Assembly: GCA_016781845.1 (NCBI GenBank)
Contig: JADDPP010000473.1
Span: 1 to 37,356, forward strand
Reading direction: 5' to 3'
DNA: 37,356 nt
DNA from: Rubrobacter sp.
Lineage (GTDB): Bacteria > Chloroflexota > Chloroflexia > Thermobaculales > Thermobaculaceae
Under the pieces are notes generated by a model, which was given only the letters and a program-made list of their open reading frames with translations, did not search any database and was not told where the DNA came from. Shown here piece by piece: positions 17,059 to 26,207 of this stretch; within the stretch, counting starts at the first letter, position 1, and every line of letters begins with the position of its first letter. The translations under genes were made by a program, and so were the position numbers.

Positions 17059-18252
17059 ATGAGCCTTCCAGACGCCGTCATCCGACGGGTGACGAGGCTG
17101 TTGCGGGAGTACGCTGGGACACACGTCAACATATCACGCATCCAGCCAGTCACTGAGGGCTGGTCCGCTCAGTTCGGCGCGTGGCCCTGGGTAACAAGAT
17201 GTACTATCGAGGGCGGTACCGGCGCGGTGCCGGCTTCAGTCATCGTCAAGATGCGGCGTCCGGAGTTCCACGTGCGTAGTGAGCCAGAGCGACTCCACAA
17301 CGAGCGGGCGGCCCTGGAGTTCTTGACATTGGTTGGGAGTGCGGTCGGGCCGCGTCTTCTCGCCGCCGACGACGAGGCCGGGATTCTCGTGATGGAGGAC
17401 TTGGGCACAGGCCCAGCCCTGGAGGATCTACTACTGGGTAGCGATTCTGCCGCAGCGGAGCACGGTTTCGTGGCGTTTGCTGGTACTCTGGGTCGGATGC
17501 ATGCAACCACCGCTGGCCATGCTGCGGAGTACTACCAGTTGAGGAGCAGACTTGGACCGCTTGATCCCGCATTCGAGCGTACCTGCATCCTCGGCAACGA
17601 CATCGAGGGCTCGTGGCGCCAGGTGCGGGAGATCGTCGCCGACCGTCCCTACTTACCACCCACCAGTGCCGTCTGTTCGGATGTTGATGAGCTACTTCGA
17701 GTACTGTCTGAGCCTGGCCCGTACCTCGCCTTCTCAAACGGAGACACATGCCCAGCTAACTGCCGCATGTCAGAGGGCGGAGTTCGGTTCATTGACTTTG
17801 AGGAAGCCTCCTTTCGCCATGCACTGCTCGACGCTGCCGCCCTGCGATTCCCGTTTCCGGCTTGCCCGTGTTGGTCACGTCTGCCCGAGGACGTCAGCCT
17901 ACGAGCGGAAACTGCCTACAGAAACGAGATGGCTCGCTCCTGCCCTGATGTACTTGACGACGCCAGTTACGCGCATGGTCTGACCGTGGCGTGCGCTGCC
18001 TGGACGATTGTGCGCGCAGTGCGGTTGCCCAAGCTGGAGAAGACTGATGAGCCCCACCCGATGGGCTTCTCACGCCGGGGGCAGCTCCTCGACATCATTG
18101 GCACTGCTGTCAGCTGCTCGCAGCAATCGAGCAGCCTGCACTCCTTAGCCTGCTGGCTCTCAGATGTGAGTGATGCCCTGAGAGAGCGCTGGCCACATAT
18201 CACGTCAACTCAGCCGCTCTACCCGGCCTTTCAGCCGCGCAACTCCTCATAG
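17059..18252 (+). CDS. APH-fold phosphotransferase family protein
   Basis: VIVKMRRPEFHVRSEPERLHNERAALEFL, ILVMEDLG, SNGDTCPANCRMSEGGVRFIDFEEASFRHALLDAAALRFPF. Confidence 0.7.
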   Translation: MSLPDAVIRRVTRLLREYAGTHVNISRIQPVTEGWSAQFGAWPWVTRCTIEGGTGAVPASVIVKMRRPEFHVRSEPERLHNERAALEFLTLVGSAVGPRLLAADDEAGILVMEDLGTGPALEDLLLGSDSAAAEHGFVAFAGTLGRMHATTAGHAAEYYQLRSRLGPLDPAFERTCILGNDIEGSWRQVREIVADRPYLPPTSAVCSDVDELLRVLSEPGPYLAFSNGDTCPANCRMSEGGVRFIDFEEASFRHALLDAAALRFPFPACPCWSRLPEDVSLRAETAYRNEMARSCPDVLDDASYAHGLTVACAAWTIVRAVRLPKLEKTDEPHPMGFSRRGQLLDIIGTAVSCSQQSSSLHSLACWLSDVSDALRERWPHITSTQPLYPAFQPRNSS

Positions 18253-18639
18253 TTTCGAAGCGCCGACTGTTGGAGATCTGGCCTGCGTTCTGCGGCATCA
18301 ACGAGCGTCCCGAGGAGAGGCGCTCGCTACTTGTTACAGCGTAGGGCAGGAGCTCGCAGCACCTGATTTTAGCGAGGCGCAGCGAGCCGTACACATCCAA
18401 GGGTCATCCGCGAGTCGGGCGGCGATCAGCAGAATCTTCCCCCCATCCTCCGAGGTCACGGACCCTGGTGACGCGACTCACGGCCGAACCGCGTCGAGCG
18501 CTCGGAAACTCCGCCATCGGACGGCGGTTCGACCGGTGGCGCGGTCGGGGCGATGTCAAGGTTGGCAGGGTAGCTCTGCTCCTCCCACTTCCGGCAACTG
18601 TATGGCGGTTATATCAGCATATGGAGCAGGACAACGACT

Positions 18640-18751
18640 GTAGAGACGTAGCACGCAACGTCTGCACAACGCCTCTGCAGCAACTTTCGAGTGACCCCGG
18701 ACGGCGAAGATAACCGAGAGGTCGAGGAGACGTAGCGTGCAACGTCTCTAC
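18640..18751. repeat. MITE-like element, 112 nt, 24-nt terminal inverted repeats
   Basis: GTAGAGACGTAGCACGCAACGTCT (18640-18663) versus reverse complement of AGACGTAGCGTGCAACGTCTCTAC (18728-18751): 22/24 identical. Confidence 0.75.
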
Positions 18752-18821
18752 GGGTGTACGGTGCGCTGAGAGCGACTTTGAAATCGCCCTGGTGGCGCGG
18801 TGGTTTGCATCGGAACCGACC

Positions 18822-18840
18822 CTCCGATACCATATCGGAG
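18822..18840. repeat. Short perfect hairpin CTCCGATA-CCA-TATCGGAG
   Basis: 8-bp stem, 3-nt loop. Confidence 0.6.
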
Positions 18841-19277
18841 TGCCGGTAGGGCGAATCCAGTCCGCGGACAGATGCCTTCCTACTTCCGATTCCAGGTTGC
18901 AGCTCGCGGACCTCGTTTCGGCCCGCACAATGCGGAGTGCGGGCGATCATCAAAAGGAGGGGGCGTGCCGCCTCATGCGCGACCGCCCTACCCGAACCTG
19001 GGATATTACAAGAAGCACCCTAAGGCGCTCCTCCGCGCCACCCGCAGCGGGCGATGTGATCCGCGTCGCCTCCATCGCAGCCGGTGAGGTGGACGACCGC
19101 TTGCCTCCGTCAGGGGTTCGAATCGCACCGTCGTGATCATTGATGACCTCGCGCAAGCCCCCACCGCGGCAGCCTGAGGTCGCGTTGCTCGATTCGGAAG
19201 GCAGCTTCGTGCGGGTCCGGGAGCTGGCGGGCTAGCGAGCGCACCGGATACCGCTTCCGGCTTATGGGGGGCATATC

Positions 19278-20573
19278 ATGGCACTGAATCGTGCTCGCGC
19301 GCTACACGGCGCGGCGCTCGCGCACCGGGCGTGGTTCGCGCTCGGCGCGCGGCACTCCGGCGGCGACATCTACCGCGAGAGCGGCATCTGGTGGACGCTA
19401 CCCGCGTCCGGCGCGCTGACCGCGACGCTGGCGTTCCCGTGGCTACGTCCGGGCGCCGGTGGGGCCGCGCTCGACGCGATCCTACGCGGCATCCGCGCTC
19501 AGGGAAGGGTGCGCGGTGCCTCGTGCTGGACGCTTCGCCCGGAGCATCGGACCGAGCTCGGTGTGCTACTCGTCGCGCGTGGGTTCGAGGTCGGCTGGCA
19601 GGCGCACTGGATGGCGCGCGACCTGAGCGCGCCCTATGCCCTGCGCCGGACGCCCACCGGTCTGGAGATCGCGCAGGTGGAGGACGTCCGCACCTGGGAT
19701 CATCGGGAGGATGCGCATCCGGACGGCCCGGAATGGCGGCGTACCGCGCGCGTCAACCAGGAACTGGTCGCGTTGCGGCCGCAACAGGTCTGGGAGTTCG
19801 GTGCGTTCCTCGACGGGGAGGCGGTCGGCGGTACCACTCTGTTCGTCCCGCCCGAGTTGCCCGGCGTGGCGCTGCTCAACGACGTCGGGGTTGCGCCCGA
19901 GCAGCGTCGGCGTGGAATCGGCTCTGCAATCACAGATGTGGCGTGCTCCCATGCTCGCGCGCTCGGCTGTCGTATGGTGGTGCTCAACGCAACGCCCGAC
20001 GGAGAGCGGCTGTACCCGCACGTCGGGTTCGTATCGCTCAGCCGCGGGCAGACGTGGTGGATGCACCGCCCAGCGCTGGAGACGCCGCCCACCCCGGATC
20101 AGGTGCGATTCACGGAAGCGCTGGCCAGGGGTGACCTCCCAGCACTCGAGAGCCTTCCCGACGACCCTGACTTGGACGCTCCGCTCCCCTCGGGCTCAAC
20201 GCCATTACAGGTCGCCGCGACGTTTGGGCAATCGGACGCTGCGGGCTGGCTGCTCGACCGAGGCGCGCGCTTCGACGTTCTGGCTGGGTGGGACCTCGGC
20301 TGGCGCGAGCGCGTAGCGGAGCAGTTGCGGCGCTCGACTGAAGGTATCAGTGCGGTCGCGCCACGCAGCGGCGCGACACTCCTCCACGAGGCCGTGCTCC
20401 GCAACGATCTCGCACTACTCCGCACCCTGCTAGCCGCGGGCGCAGACCCGACGGTCCAGGATTCGACCCACCACGCTACCCCACTCGGCTGGGCGCGCTT
20501 CATGGGGCGGGCGGACCTCGTGGAGTTGCTGGAGCGCGCCGAATGGGACCACCGACGGGACGAGCGCGAATAG
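19278..20573 (+). CDS. GNAT N-acetyltransferase fused to C-terminal ankyrin repeats
   Basis: GNAT: GVALLNDVGVAPEQRRRGIGSAITDVACSHARALGCRMVVLNATPDGERLYPHVGFV. Ankyrin: GSTPLQVAATFGQSDAAGWLLDRGARFD... GATLLHEAVLRNDLALLRTLLAAGADPTVQDSTHHATPLGWARFMGRADLVELLERA. Confidence 0.85.
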   Translation: MALNRARALHGAALAHRAWFALGARHSGGDIYRESGIWWTLPASGALTATLAFPWLRPGAGGAALDAILRGIRAQGRVRGASCWTLRPEHRTELGVLLVARGFEVGWQAHWMARDLSAPYALRRTPTGLEIAQVEDVRTWDHREDAHPDGPEWRRTARVNQELVALRPQQVWEFGAFLDGEAVGGTTLFVPPELPGVALLNDVGVAPEQRRRGIGSAITDVACSHARALGCRMVVLNATPDGERLYPHVGFVSLSRGQTWWMHRPALETPPTPDQVRFTEALARGDLPALESLPDDPDLDAPLPSGSTPLQVAATFGQSDAAGWLLDRGARFDVLAGWDLGWRERVAEQLRRSTEGISAVAPRSGATLLHEAVLRNDLALLRTLLAAGADPTVQDSTHHATPLGWARFMGRADLVELLERAEWDHRRDERE

Positions 20574-20846
20574 CGCGCGGCGATGGCGAACAGCGTCGTG
20601 GGGCCGCCGTGCAGCGCTCCGACGACGGAGAGGACCTCCAGGATGGGTACCGCAGCAGGGCCAGAACGTCGAGCCCCCGCTTGAGGGATTAGCTTGGAGG
20701 TGAGCGCCACAAGTGACCGGAGTAGAGCGTCCACCCCTGGCGGGGAAGCCAGCGGGAGTCGGATTCGCACGTAGTTCTCGTATGCCACTGGATGCCATCG
20801 TGCGGCAGCTATCGCGGACTGGAGACAACGACGCGGGGATCAACCG

Positions 20847-21731
20847 GTGATCGTCGTGCCCGAAGCGTTCGCCCTCGAGCGGATACGGAAGAGTGGCGAT
20901 GCGGGGCGCCGCTGGATCACCGCCCTGCCCGGTCTCGTCGAACGGCTATGCGAGCGGTGGGAAGTCGGGCTGATCGAGGGCGATCCGCTCTACGGAGACC
21001 TGGCTCTGGTCGCCTTGGGCCAGCGCGGCGGAGAGCCATGCGTGCTGAAAGTCTCCTGGCAGGAGCACTCGACGCTTGAGGAGGCAGTGGCGCTGCGCGC
21101 CTGGAACGGTCGCGGTGCTGTACGCCTCCTGGAGGCCAGCCCCGACGACGGCGCGTTGCTCCTGGAGACGCTCGACCCCGTGCGGTCGCTCAAAGACATT
21201 GACCTTCTCCCCGCCGCCGAGGTAGCCGGCGCGCTCATCCGCCGGCTCGCGGTCCCGGCTCCTCCGGGGCTTCCACTGTTGGCGGACCTCGCCGAACAGG
21301 TGGCCGTCGTCGTGCCCCGTCGCCAGGCGGCGATGGGCAACCCGCTCCCACGCCGATGGATTGATCTCGCCGTCGGTCTCGCCCGCGACCTCGCCGCCGC
21401 CGCAGGCGCAGCCCTCGTCCACGCGGACCTGCACTACGGCAACGTCCTGGCTGGCACGAGAGAACCGTGGGTCGCCGTTGATCCGAGGGCGATCACCGGC
21501 GACCCGGAGCGCTCCGTCCCCGAGCTGATGTGGTGGAGACTCGACGAGGCCGACCGGGCGGCCGACATGCGGAACGTACTCGATGCCCTCGTTGCCGCCG
21601 GTGACCTCGACCCGGACAAGGCGAAGGCGTGGACCATCGTCCGTGCCGTGGACTACTGGCTATGGGGTCTTGGCGCCGGCCTCACCGAAGATCCTCTTCG
21701 CTGCCGGCGGCTACTCGAAACCCTGGCCTAG
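20847..21731 (+). CDS. Aminoglycoside/hydroxyurea resistance kinase family (streptomycin 6-kinase-like)
   Basis: LCERWEVGLIEGDPLYGDLALVALGQRGGEPCVLKVSW, LLETLDPVRSL, ALVHADLHYGNVLAGTREPWVAVDPRAITGDPERSVPELMWWR. Confidence 0.85.
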   Translation: MIVVPEAFALERIRKSGDAGRRWITALPGLVERLCERWEVGLIEGDPLYGDLALVALGQRGGEPCVLKVSWQEHSTLEEAVALRAWNGRGAVRLLEASPDDGALLLETLDPVRSLKDIDLLPAAEVAGALIRRLAVPAPPGLPLLADLAEQVAVVVPRRQAAMGNPLPRRWIDLAVGLARDLAAAAGAALVHADLHYGNVLAGTREPWVAVDPRAITGDPERSVPELMWWRLDEADRAADMRNVLDALVAAGDLDPDKAKAWTIVRAVDYWLWGLGAGLTEDPLRCRRLLETLA

Positions 21732-21900
21732 CCGGGACCCGAGCACTGGACGGATCAGCGGCTCGGCTGCTCCGGTAGAGGTGACATCGAGCGTGAACAG
21801 GACGCCCACACCTATGGGGAAGAATCACAGCGATGTTGATAGAGCCTGACGCTAGCCCTCCTCAGCGTCCGGTGTGGAGATAGGTTGCGCCAGAGAAGTC

Positions 21901-22908
21901 TCAATCGTCCCGTCCTGCTCTCCAAAGCCCTACCAGGGCGAAAGTGGCTGCGGCGCCAGCGAGGCCGAGCCAACTCCTGTGCGTGGTAGCCCACAAGTGG
22001 GGACTGAAGGAGTACGACCGGCTGTCGTACGGCCCGTGCGCCCCATGATCGCCCGGCACCGGCTCCCACAGATTGCTCGGGCGGTCGGGGGCAACCGGCT
22101 CCTGGGTCTGTTGCGACTTATACCCCGTCTTGCCCAGATACCAGTCCCCGAAGCCCGGTGCGATCTTGTTCCCCACGACTGTGATCGCCGCAGGCGTGCC
22201 CACGTACAACTCTCTCCGCCTGTGATGCGCCGCCCAGTACACCGCCCGCGCCGCCACCTCTGGTTGGTAGATGGGTGGGAAGGGCTGCGTCTTGTTGGGC
22301 AGCCGCGTCTTGACCCACTCGAACTGCGGCGTGTTCACTGAGGGCATCTGCACCATCGTGATGTGTACGTTGCTTCCGTCGTGTATCAACTCCGTGCGCA
22401 CGGACTCAGTAAAGCCCTGGATCGCGTGCTTCGCTCCGCAGTACGCAGACTGTAGGGGGATTCCTCTGTAGGCCAGCGCCGAACCTACTTGCACGATCGT
22501 ACCCCGGTCGCGCTGCAGCATCCGCCTGAGCGCGGACATCGTACCGTACACGTACCCAAGGTACGTCACCTCCGTCACCCGCCGGAACTCGTCGGGCGTC
22601 ATCTCTTTGAGGGGGGAGAAGACAGATACCATTGCATCGTTCACCCAGATATCAATCGGCCCGAACTCTTCTTCGACCGCCCTGGCTGCTGCCTCCACCT
22701 GGTCAGGGTCGGACACCTCCGTAGGGCACACGAGCCCCTTGCCTCCAAGAGCTTCGACATCCTTGCGCGCTCCCTCCAGTCCGTCGCGTCCGCGGGCCAG
22801 CAGCCCGATGTGCGCTCCGTGCCTTGCGAACTCTTGAGCAATCGCCCGCCCTATCCCGGCCGAGGCTCCCGTCACTACGACTACCTCCGGCCTCCGCTGC
22901 TGACCCAT
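21901..22908 (-). CDS. SDR family oxidoreductase with C-terminal TM segment
   Basis: VVVVTGASAGIGRAIAQEFARHGA, VNDAMVSVFSP, IVQVGSALAYRGIPLQSAYCGAKHAIQGFTES; C-terminal hydrophobic WLGLAGAAATFALVGLW. Start taken at MGQQRRPE (22908). Confidence 0.9.
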   Translation of the reverse strand: MGQQRRPEVVVVTGASAGIGRAIAQEFARHGAHIGLLARGRDGLEGARKDVEALGGKGLVCPTEVSDPDQVEAAARAVEEEFGPIDIWVNDAMVSVFSPLKEMTPDEFRRVTEVTYLGYVYGTMSALRRMLQRDRGTIVQVGSALAYRGIPLQSAYCGAKHAIQGFTESVRTELIHDGSNVHITMVQMPSVNTPQFEWVKTRLPNKTQPFPPIYQPEVAARAVYWAAHHRRRELYVGTPAAITVVGNKIAPGFGDWYLGKTGYKSQQTQEPVAPDRPSNLWEPVPGDHGAHGPYDSRSYSFSPHLWATTHRSWLGLAGAAATFALVGLWRAGRDD

Positions 22909-23312
22909 CTTCCACCTCCTGGATCTCCGAATATGCCTGGCTTCCTGGTTAGGTACTCCGCTGAGCATATAATGAGCCCTGCGCCTGGTCTTCCTCCTCG
23001 CCATCCCCACCCCGATAGCACCGTCAGCCCGTCAAACTCGCGCAGGAGCCGCCGGCACGCTCACCCCCCGATCGGGGTCTCGCGCGTCAAGCGGGCTTGA
23101 GCGTGCGCTCGTCGCGGCCGGATACGACGAGGGTAGGTCGCCCTCCAGCGAGAAGGCGACCGTCGAGTCGGCGAGCATCGGCCAGTAGCCGGATAGCATC
23201 GGGGCGTTATAGGGCACAGACGACGGCGTCCAGCCTCTCTCGGCGTATCTCCGCCCGGCCTCGGTGCATGCCCTCCTCGTCTCGCGATCCTTCGCCTCAC
23301 CCCGGCTAAGCT

Positions 23313-23807
23313 CTAGGCGGCCGCCCGCCTGCCCCTGGTCATCAGGCAGGCTGCGAGTCCGATGGCGTACATAACGTGGGCCACCGCGAAGATCCACTCG
23401 GGCATGCCGCGGTCGAACGTCGGGGCAATGACGGGTAATACCATGAAATCCGCTATCACCCATAGCAGCAGGCTCAACGCGATTGCCCTCACCATCACCT
23501 GGCCTGGGAGGTAACGCCCCAACCATACCATCACTGCCCCAAACGTCATGCTCAGCACCATGTGGATCACCATTCCCACCAGCACCGGCATCATCTCAAA
23601 CCCCCGACTCGCGACCGCCTCCGGCCCCATCAGCAGGGTCGCTATGAGCTTGAGCGGCATCCAGAAGCCCAAGCCGACCAGCCAGAACAGCATCATGGTG
23701 AGCAGGCCTATCAGAACGCCGCCGATCATGCCCCCGATGAGTCCGTCGAGCAGATCGTACTCGTGTTCCTTGCGCCTTACTCGGATCGCATAATCTCTCG
23801 TCGCCAT
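23313..23807 (-). CDS. Hypothetical integral membrane protein, 164 aa
   Basis: Four hydrophobic segments (GGMIGGVLIGLLTMMLFWLVGLGFW, MVIHMVLSMTFGAVMVWL, AIALSLLLWVIADFMVLPVI, IFAVAHVMYAIGLAACLM); RBS GGGAGGATGAAGG. Confidence 0.75.
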   Translation of the reverse strand: MATRDYAIRVRRKEHEYDLLDGLIGGMIGGVLIGLLTMMLFWLVGLGFWMPLKLIATLLMGPEAVASRGFEMMPVLVGMVIHMVLSMTFGAVMVWLGRYLPGQVMVRAIALSLLLWVIADFMVLPVIAPTFDRGMPEWIFAVAHVMYAIGLAACLMTRGRRAAA

Positions 23808-23967
23808 CCTTCATCCTCCCTTCTGTGCGCCGCGATATCACCCGCTCGGACGGAAGCGTCCCAGGTCAAGATAGTCCCCGTGCCAGGCCTCGCGCGGAGT
23901 GAGGTCAGGTAAGGCAGATCCTTCTCCGGTGATCCTGGGCCTTTCCAGTCAGAGCCTACATGGCCCA

Positions 23968-24007
23968 GGTGAACGTGCCGGTAAACGGCGGGAACAATTC
24001 GGTGAAC
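23968..24007 (-). promoter_or_regulatory. GTTCACC-type direct-repeat operator (PHO-box-like)
   Basis: Plus strand: GGTGAAC (ends 23974), GGTAAAC (23986), GGGAAC (23995), GGTGAAC (24007); spacing 12/9/12. Minus strand reads GTTCACC-GTTCCC-GTTTACC-GTTCACC upstream of the 23807 gene. Confidence 0.55.
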
Positions 24008-24064
24008 ATTCCACAGGTGCTCACGCCACGCGTCGGGACGTGCCCAGTCAAACTCCTCCGCCTA

Positions 24065-24502
24065 TCACCGCCTCCGGACCCGATCCAGGCGCCAGTCCAC
24101 TAGCCGAGCCCCGACCGCTCCACCCGCCGTGCCCAGCATTACGTCAACGGCTGTATCCAGTGGCGGGGTGGGGAAGTCGATTCCGGGGAACAGGCGCACG
24201 AGCAAGACTTCGAACAACTCCCAGGCGATCGCCCCGATCAGACCCAGCATAGCGCCGGTAAGGAGCGCCCGCGTCGTCGAGCTGAAGAACTCGTCGCGAC
24301 CGCCCGAGCGGTAAATCAGGGTGCTTGCGATGGCCACGAGCGTGAGCGGCGTCACGAAGTGAACGATCTCGTCGTACGGAGGGATGCGGCTGAAGAGGTT
24401 GAGCATCCAACCCGCCGCGTTGAGGATGGCTACTGCGAGGAGCAACAGCACCAGTACCAACATCCAGTCATGAACCGACCGCCTACCGCCGTAAGCACGC
24501 AT
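24065..24502 (-). CDS. Hypothetical integral membrane protein
   Basis: MRAYGGRRSVHDWMLVLVLLLLAVAILNAAGWMLNLFSRIPPYDEIVHFVTPLTLVAIAS...GLIGAIAWELFEVLL...DTAVDVMLGTAGGAVGARL. Confidence 0.75.
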   Translation of the reverse strand: MRAYGGRRSVHDWMLVLVLLLLAVAILNAAGWMLNLFSRIPPYDEIVHFVTPLTLVAIASTLIYRSGGRDEFFSSTTRALLTGAMLGLIGAIAWELFEVLLVRLFPGIDFPTPPLDTAVDVMLGTAGGAVGARLVDWRLDRVRRR

Positions 24503-24608
24503 CTCTATCTCCTTCTCAGGGTATTCCCACACACCATATCCGCCTCCACAGGCCAGAACCCCGGGCCGCAAGCTACTCGCCTGACCGGCCTCCCACAGCG
24601 GTCCCGTG

Positions 24609-26060
24609 TCACTGACCATTGGCCTGCCCGGATGACTGTTTCGCAGACTGTGTGCGAGTGGAGCGGGAGTTGAGCTTGCCTATGGTGCTGGCCAACTGCT
24701 CCCGCGCCTCCCGGACAGCACCGGCGGCATCGGGGCGGCCCGCCGATGTGAGCGCGCGGATGAGCCCCCCAAGCGCCCGGTCAAGCTCCGCGCTCAGCGG
24801 CTCATCACCGAGCGTCGGAAGCAGCCGCAGTATATGCTCCTCCGCCCGGTCCTGCTGCTCGGACGGCAGGCGCTCGAACATGATGGCGAAGGTCTGCATG
24901 ACCTCCGTGAAGTTCTGGTGCTGCATTGACTCGCTGGAGACTATGGCCATAGATGAGAGCGCCTCCATCAGGGTCTGGGCAACATTGTCTGTGTACACTA
25001 CCGGAGCCGCCTGCCCGTCGTGCCGCCCAGCGTCCGGATCGCTCGACCAGCGAGCGAGCAGGTCGCGCAGCCTGAGGATCACGATGCGCGCGGCGGCAGG
25101 GTTGTGCTTAGAGGTCGAGCCCGTCGTCCAGCCGATGTTGAGAAGCTGCTCGATCCCGTACGTGGGGTCGCGCTCTATGTCGCGCTCTCGCTCCAGCACC
25201 ACCGCCTGCCGCACTGCCGTCTCGAGTCGCGAGAGCACCCCCTCGTCCCGTGCCCTGACCTCCGCGATCGTGTCCCCGAACGCTACGTAAGCGCCGATGG
25301 AGGGATGCAGCACTATCGCGGTCTCCTCGCCCGCGGCGCGCGCTGCCGACGAGAGGGCGTCCAGCCGTATATCCGTCACGAAGCCGTCCTCTCGTGCCCT
25401 CACCACCCGGCCAGCGCCACTCACGAGGTGAGGAGAGCGGCGGGTCCGGCAGAGGAGCTCAAGCTGCCACTCCCGTGCCTTCACCGTGTGATTGTGGATC
25501 GCCTCCGTGATGAGAGAGGGCTGCACCTGGTTGATGGTGGCATAAACCAGCACCACGAGAATATAAAGCGCCGCGATGCTGAGGATCAGCCCGAAGGTTG
25601 CGCCTAGGACGGGATTGAAACCTGGCCCGACGGCCGAGAGCAACAGCAGCAGGTACAAAGAGAGCCCCACGAAGAATCCGAAGTACACCTGGTTCAGCCT
25701 TCGCCGGAGGAACTGCTCGATCACCTGAGAGGTGAAGAGTCCCGCGGCCTGCTGTACCGCCAGCGGCAGGATCGAGAAACTGATGGAGGTCACGGTGATG
25801 ATGCTGCCAGTGAGGACCCTGAGCACGTCGCTGGTCGCGTCCGGGCTCTTGAAGACGAACCGGGCCAGGAAAAACCGCAGCGAGGAGAGCCACGGTGTCG
25901 AGAGCATGTTTACAGCGTAGGTGGCCCCCGCCAAGAGCAGGAACAGGCCAATGACGGCCGTCGGGACGGCGAGGAAGTCCGAGAAGGCACGCCGGACCTG
26001 ACGCCCGCGTGCGCTCAGCCCCCTCGTCTTGTATGCGTCGCTCACGTTCAGAGCGCTCAT
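24609..26060 (-). CDS. DUF2254 family membrane protein
   Basis: SPDATSDVLRVLTGSIITVTSISFSILPLAVQQAAGLFTSQVIEQFLRRRLNQVYFGFFVGLSLYLLLLLSAVG, QPSLITEAIHNHTVKAREW, typical of DUF2254. Confidence 0.85.
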   Translation of the reverse strand: MSALNVSDAYKTRGLSARGRQVRRAFSDFLAVPTAVIGLFLLLAGATYAVNMLSTPWLSSLRFFLARFVFKSPDATSDVLRVLTGSIITVTSISFSILPLAVQQAAGLFTSQVIEQFLRRRLNQVYFGFFVGLSLYLLLLLSAVGPGFNPVLGATFGLILSIAALYILVVLVYATINQVQPSLITEAIHNHTVKAREWQLELLCRTRRSPHLVSGAGRVVRAREDGFVTDIRLDALSSAARAAGEETAIVLHPSIGAYVAFGDTIAEVRARDEGVLSRLETAVRQAVVLERERDIERDPTYGIEQLLNIGWTTGSTSKHNPAAARIVILRLRDLLARWSSDPDAGRHDGQAAPVVYTDNVAQTLMEALSSMAIVSSESMQHQNFTEVMQTFAIMFERLPSEQQDRAEEHILRLLPTLGDEPLSAELDRALGGLIRALTSAGRPDAAGAVREAREQLASTIGKLNSRSTRTQSAKQSSGQANGQ

Positions 26061-26152
26061 CGCTTCCTCCCCTCCTGCCCATCACACGGACGGCGCCATT
26101 CGCGCCACGCTGCCGCACCTGCCGCCTCGGTAGCACTCGACCGGCGGCAGAT

Positions 26153-26185
26153 TGCCGGGGCGTCCCACGGTGGGACGCCCCGGCA
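26153..26185 (-). terminator. Strong GC hairpin downstream of the 26208-26876 gene
   Basis: TGCCGGGGCGTCCCA (26153-26167) CGG TGGGACGCCCCGGCA (26171-26185), 15-bp perfect stem; no U-tract. Confidence 0.5.
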
Positions 26186-26207
26186 TAAGCTATGGGACCT
26201 GGTTCCC

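Noticed and set aside
19105-19135. tRNA-like T-loop GGGTTCGAATC
   Set aside because: Flanking bases do not form a 5-bp T-stem and no acceptor, D or anticodon arms could be drawn.
19143-19235. 30-aa ORF MTSRKPPPRQPEVALLDSEGSFVRVRELAG
   Set aside because: No recognisable RBS, family resemblance or operon context strong enough to call it.
23032-23310. Minus-strand reading frame with protein-like text (EAKDRETRRACTEAGRRYAERGWTPSSVPYNAPMLSGYWPMLADSTVAFSLEGDLPSS)
   Set aside because: Overlaps the well-supported 23313-23807 gene in its upstream half and has no start of its own; may be a decayed fragment but cannot be assigned.
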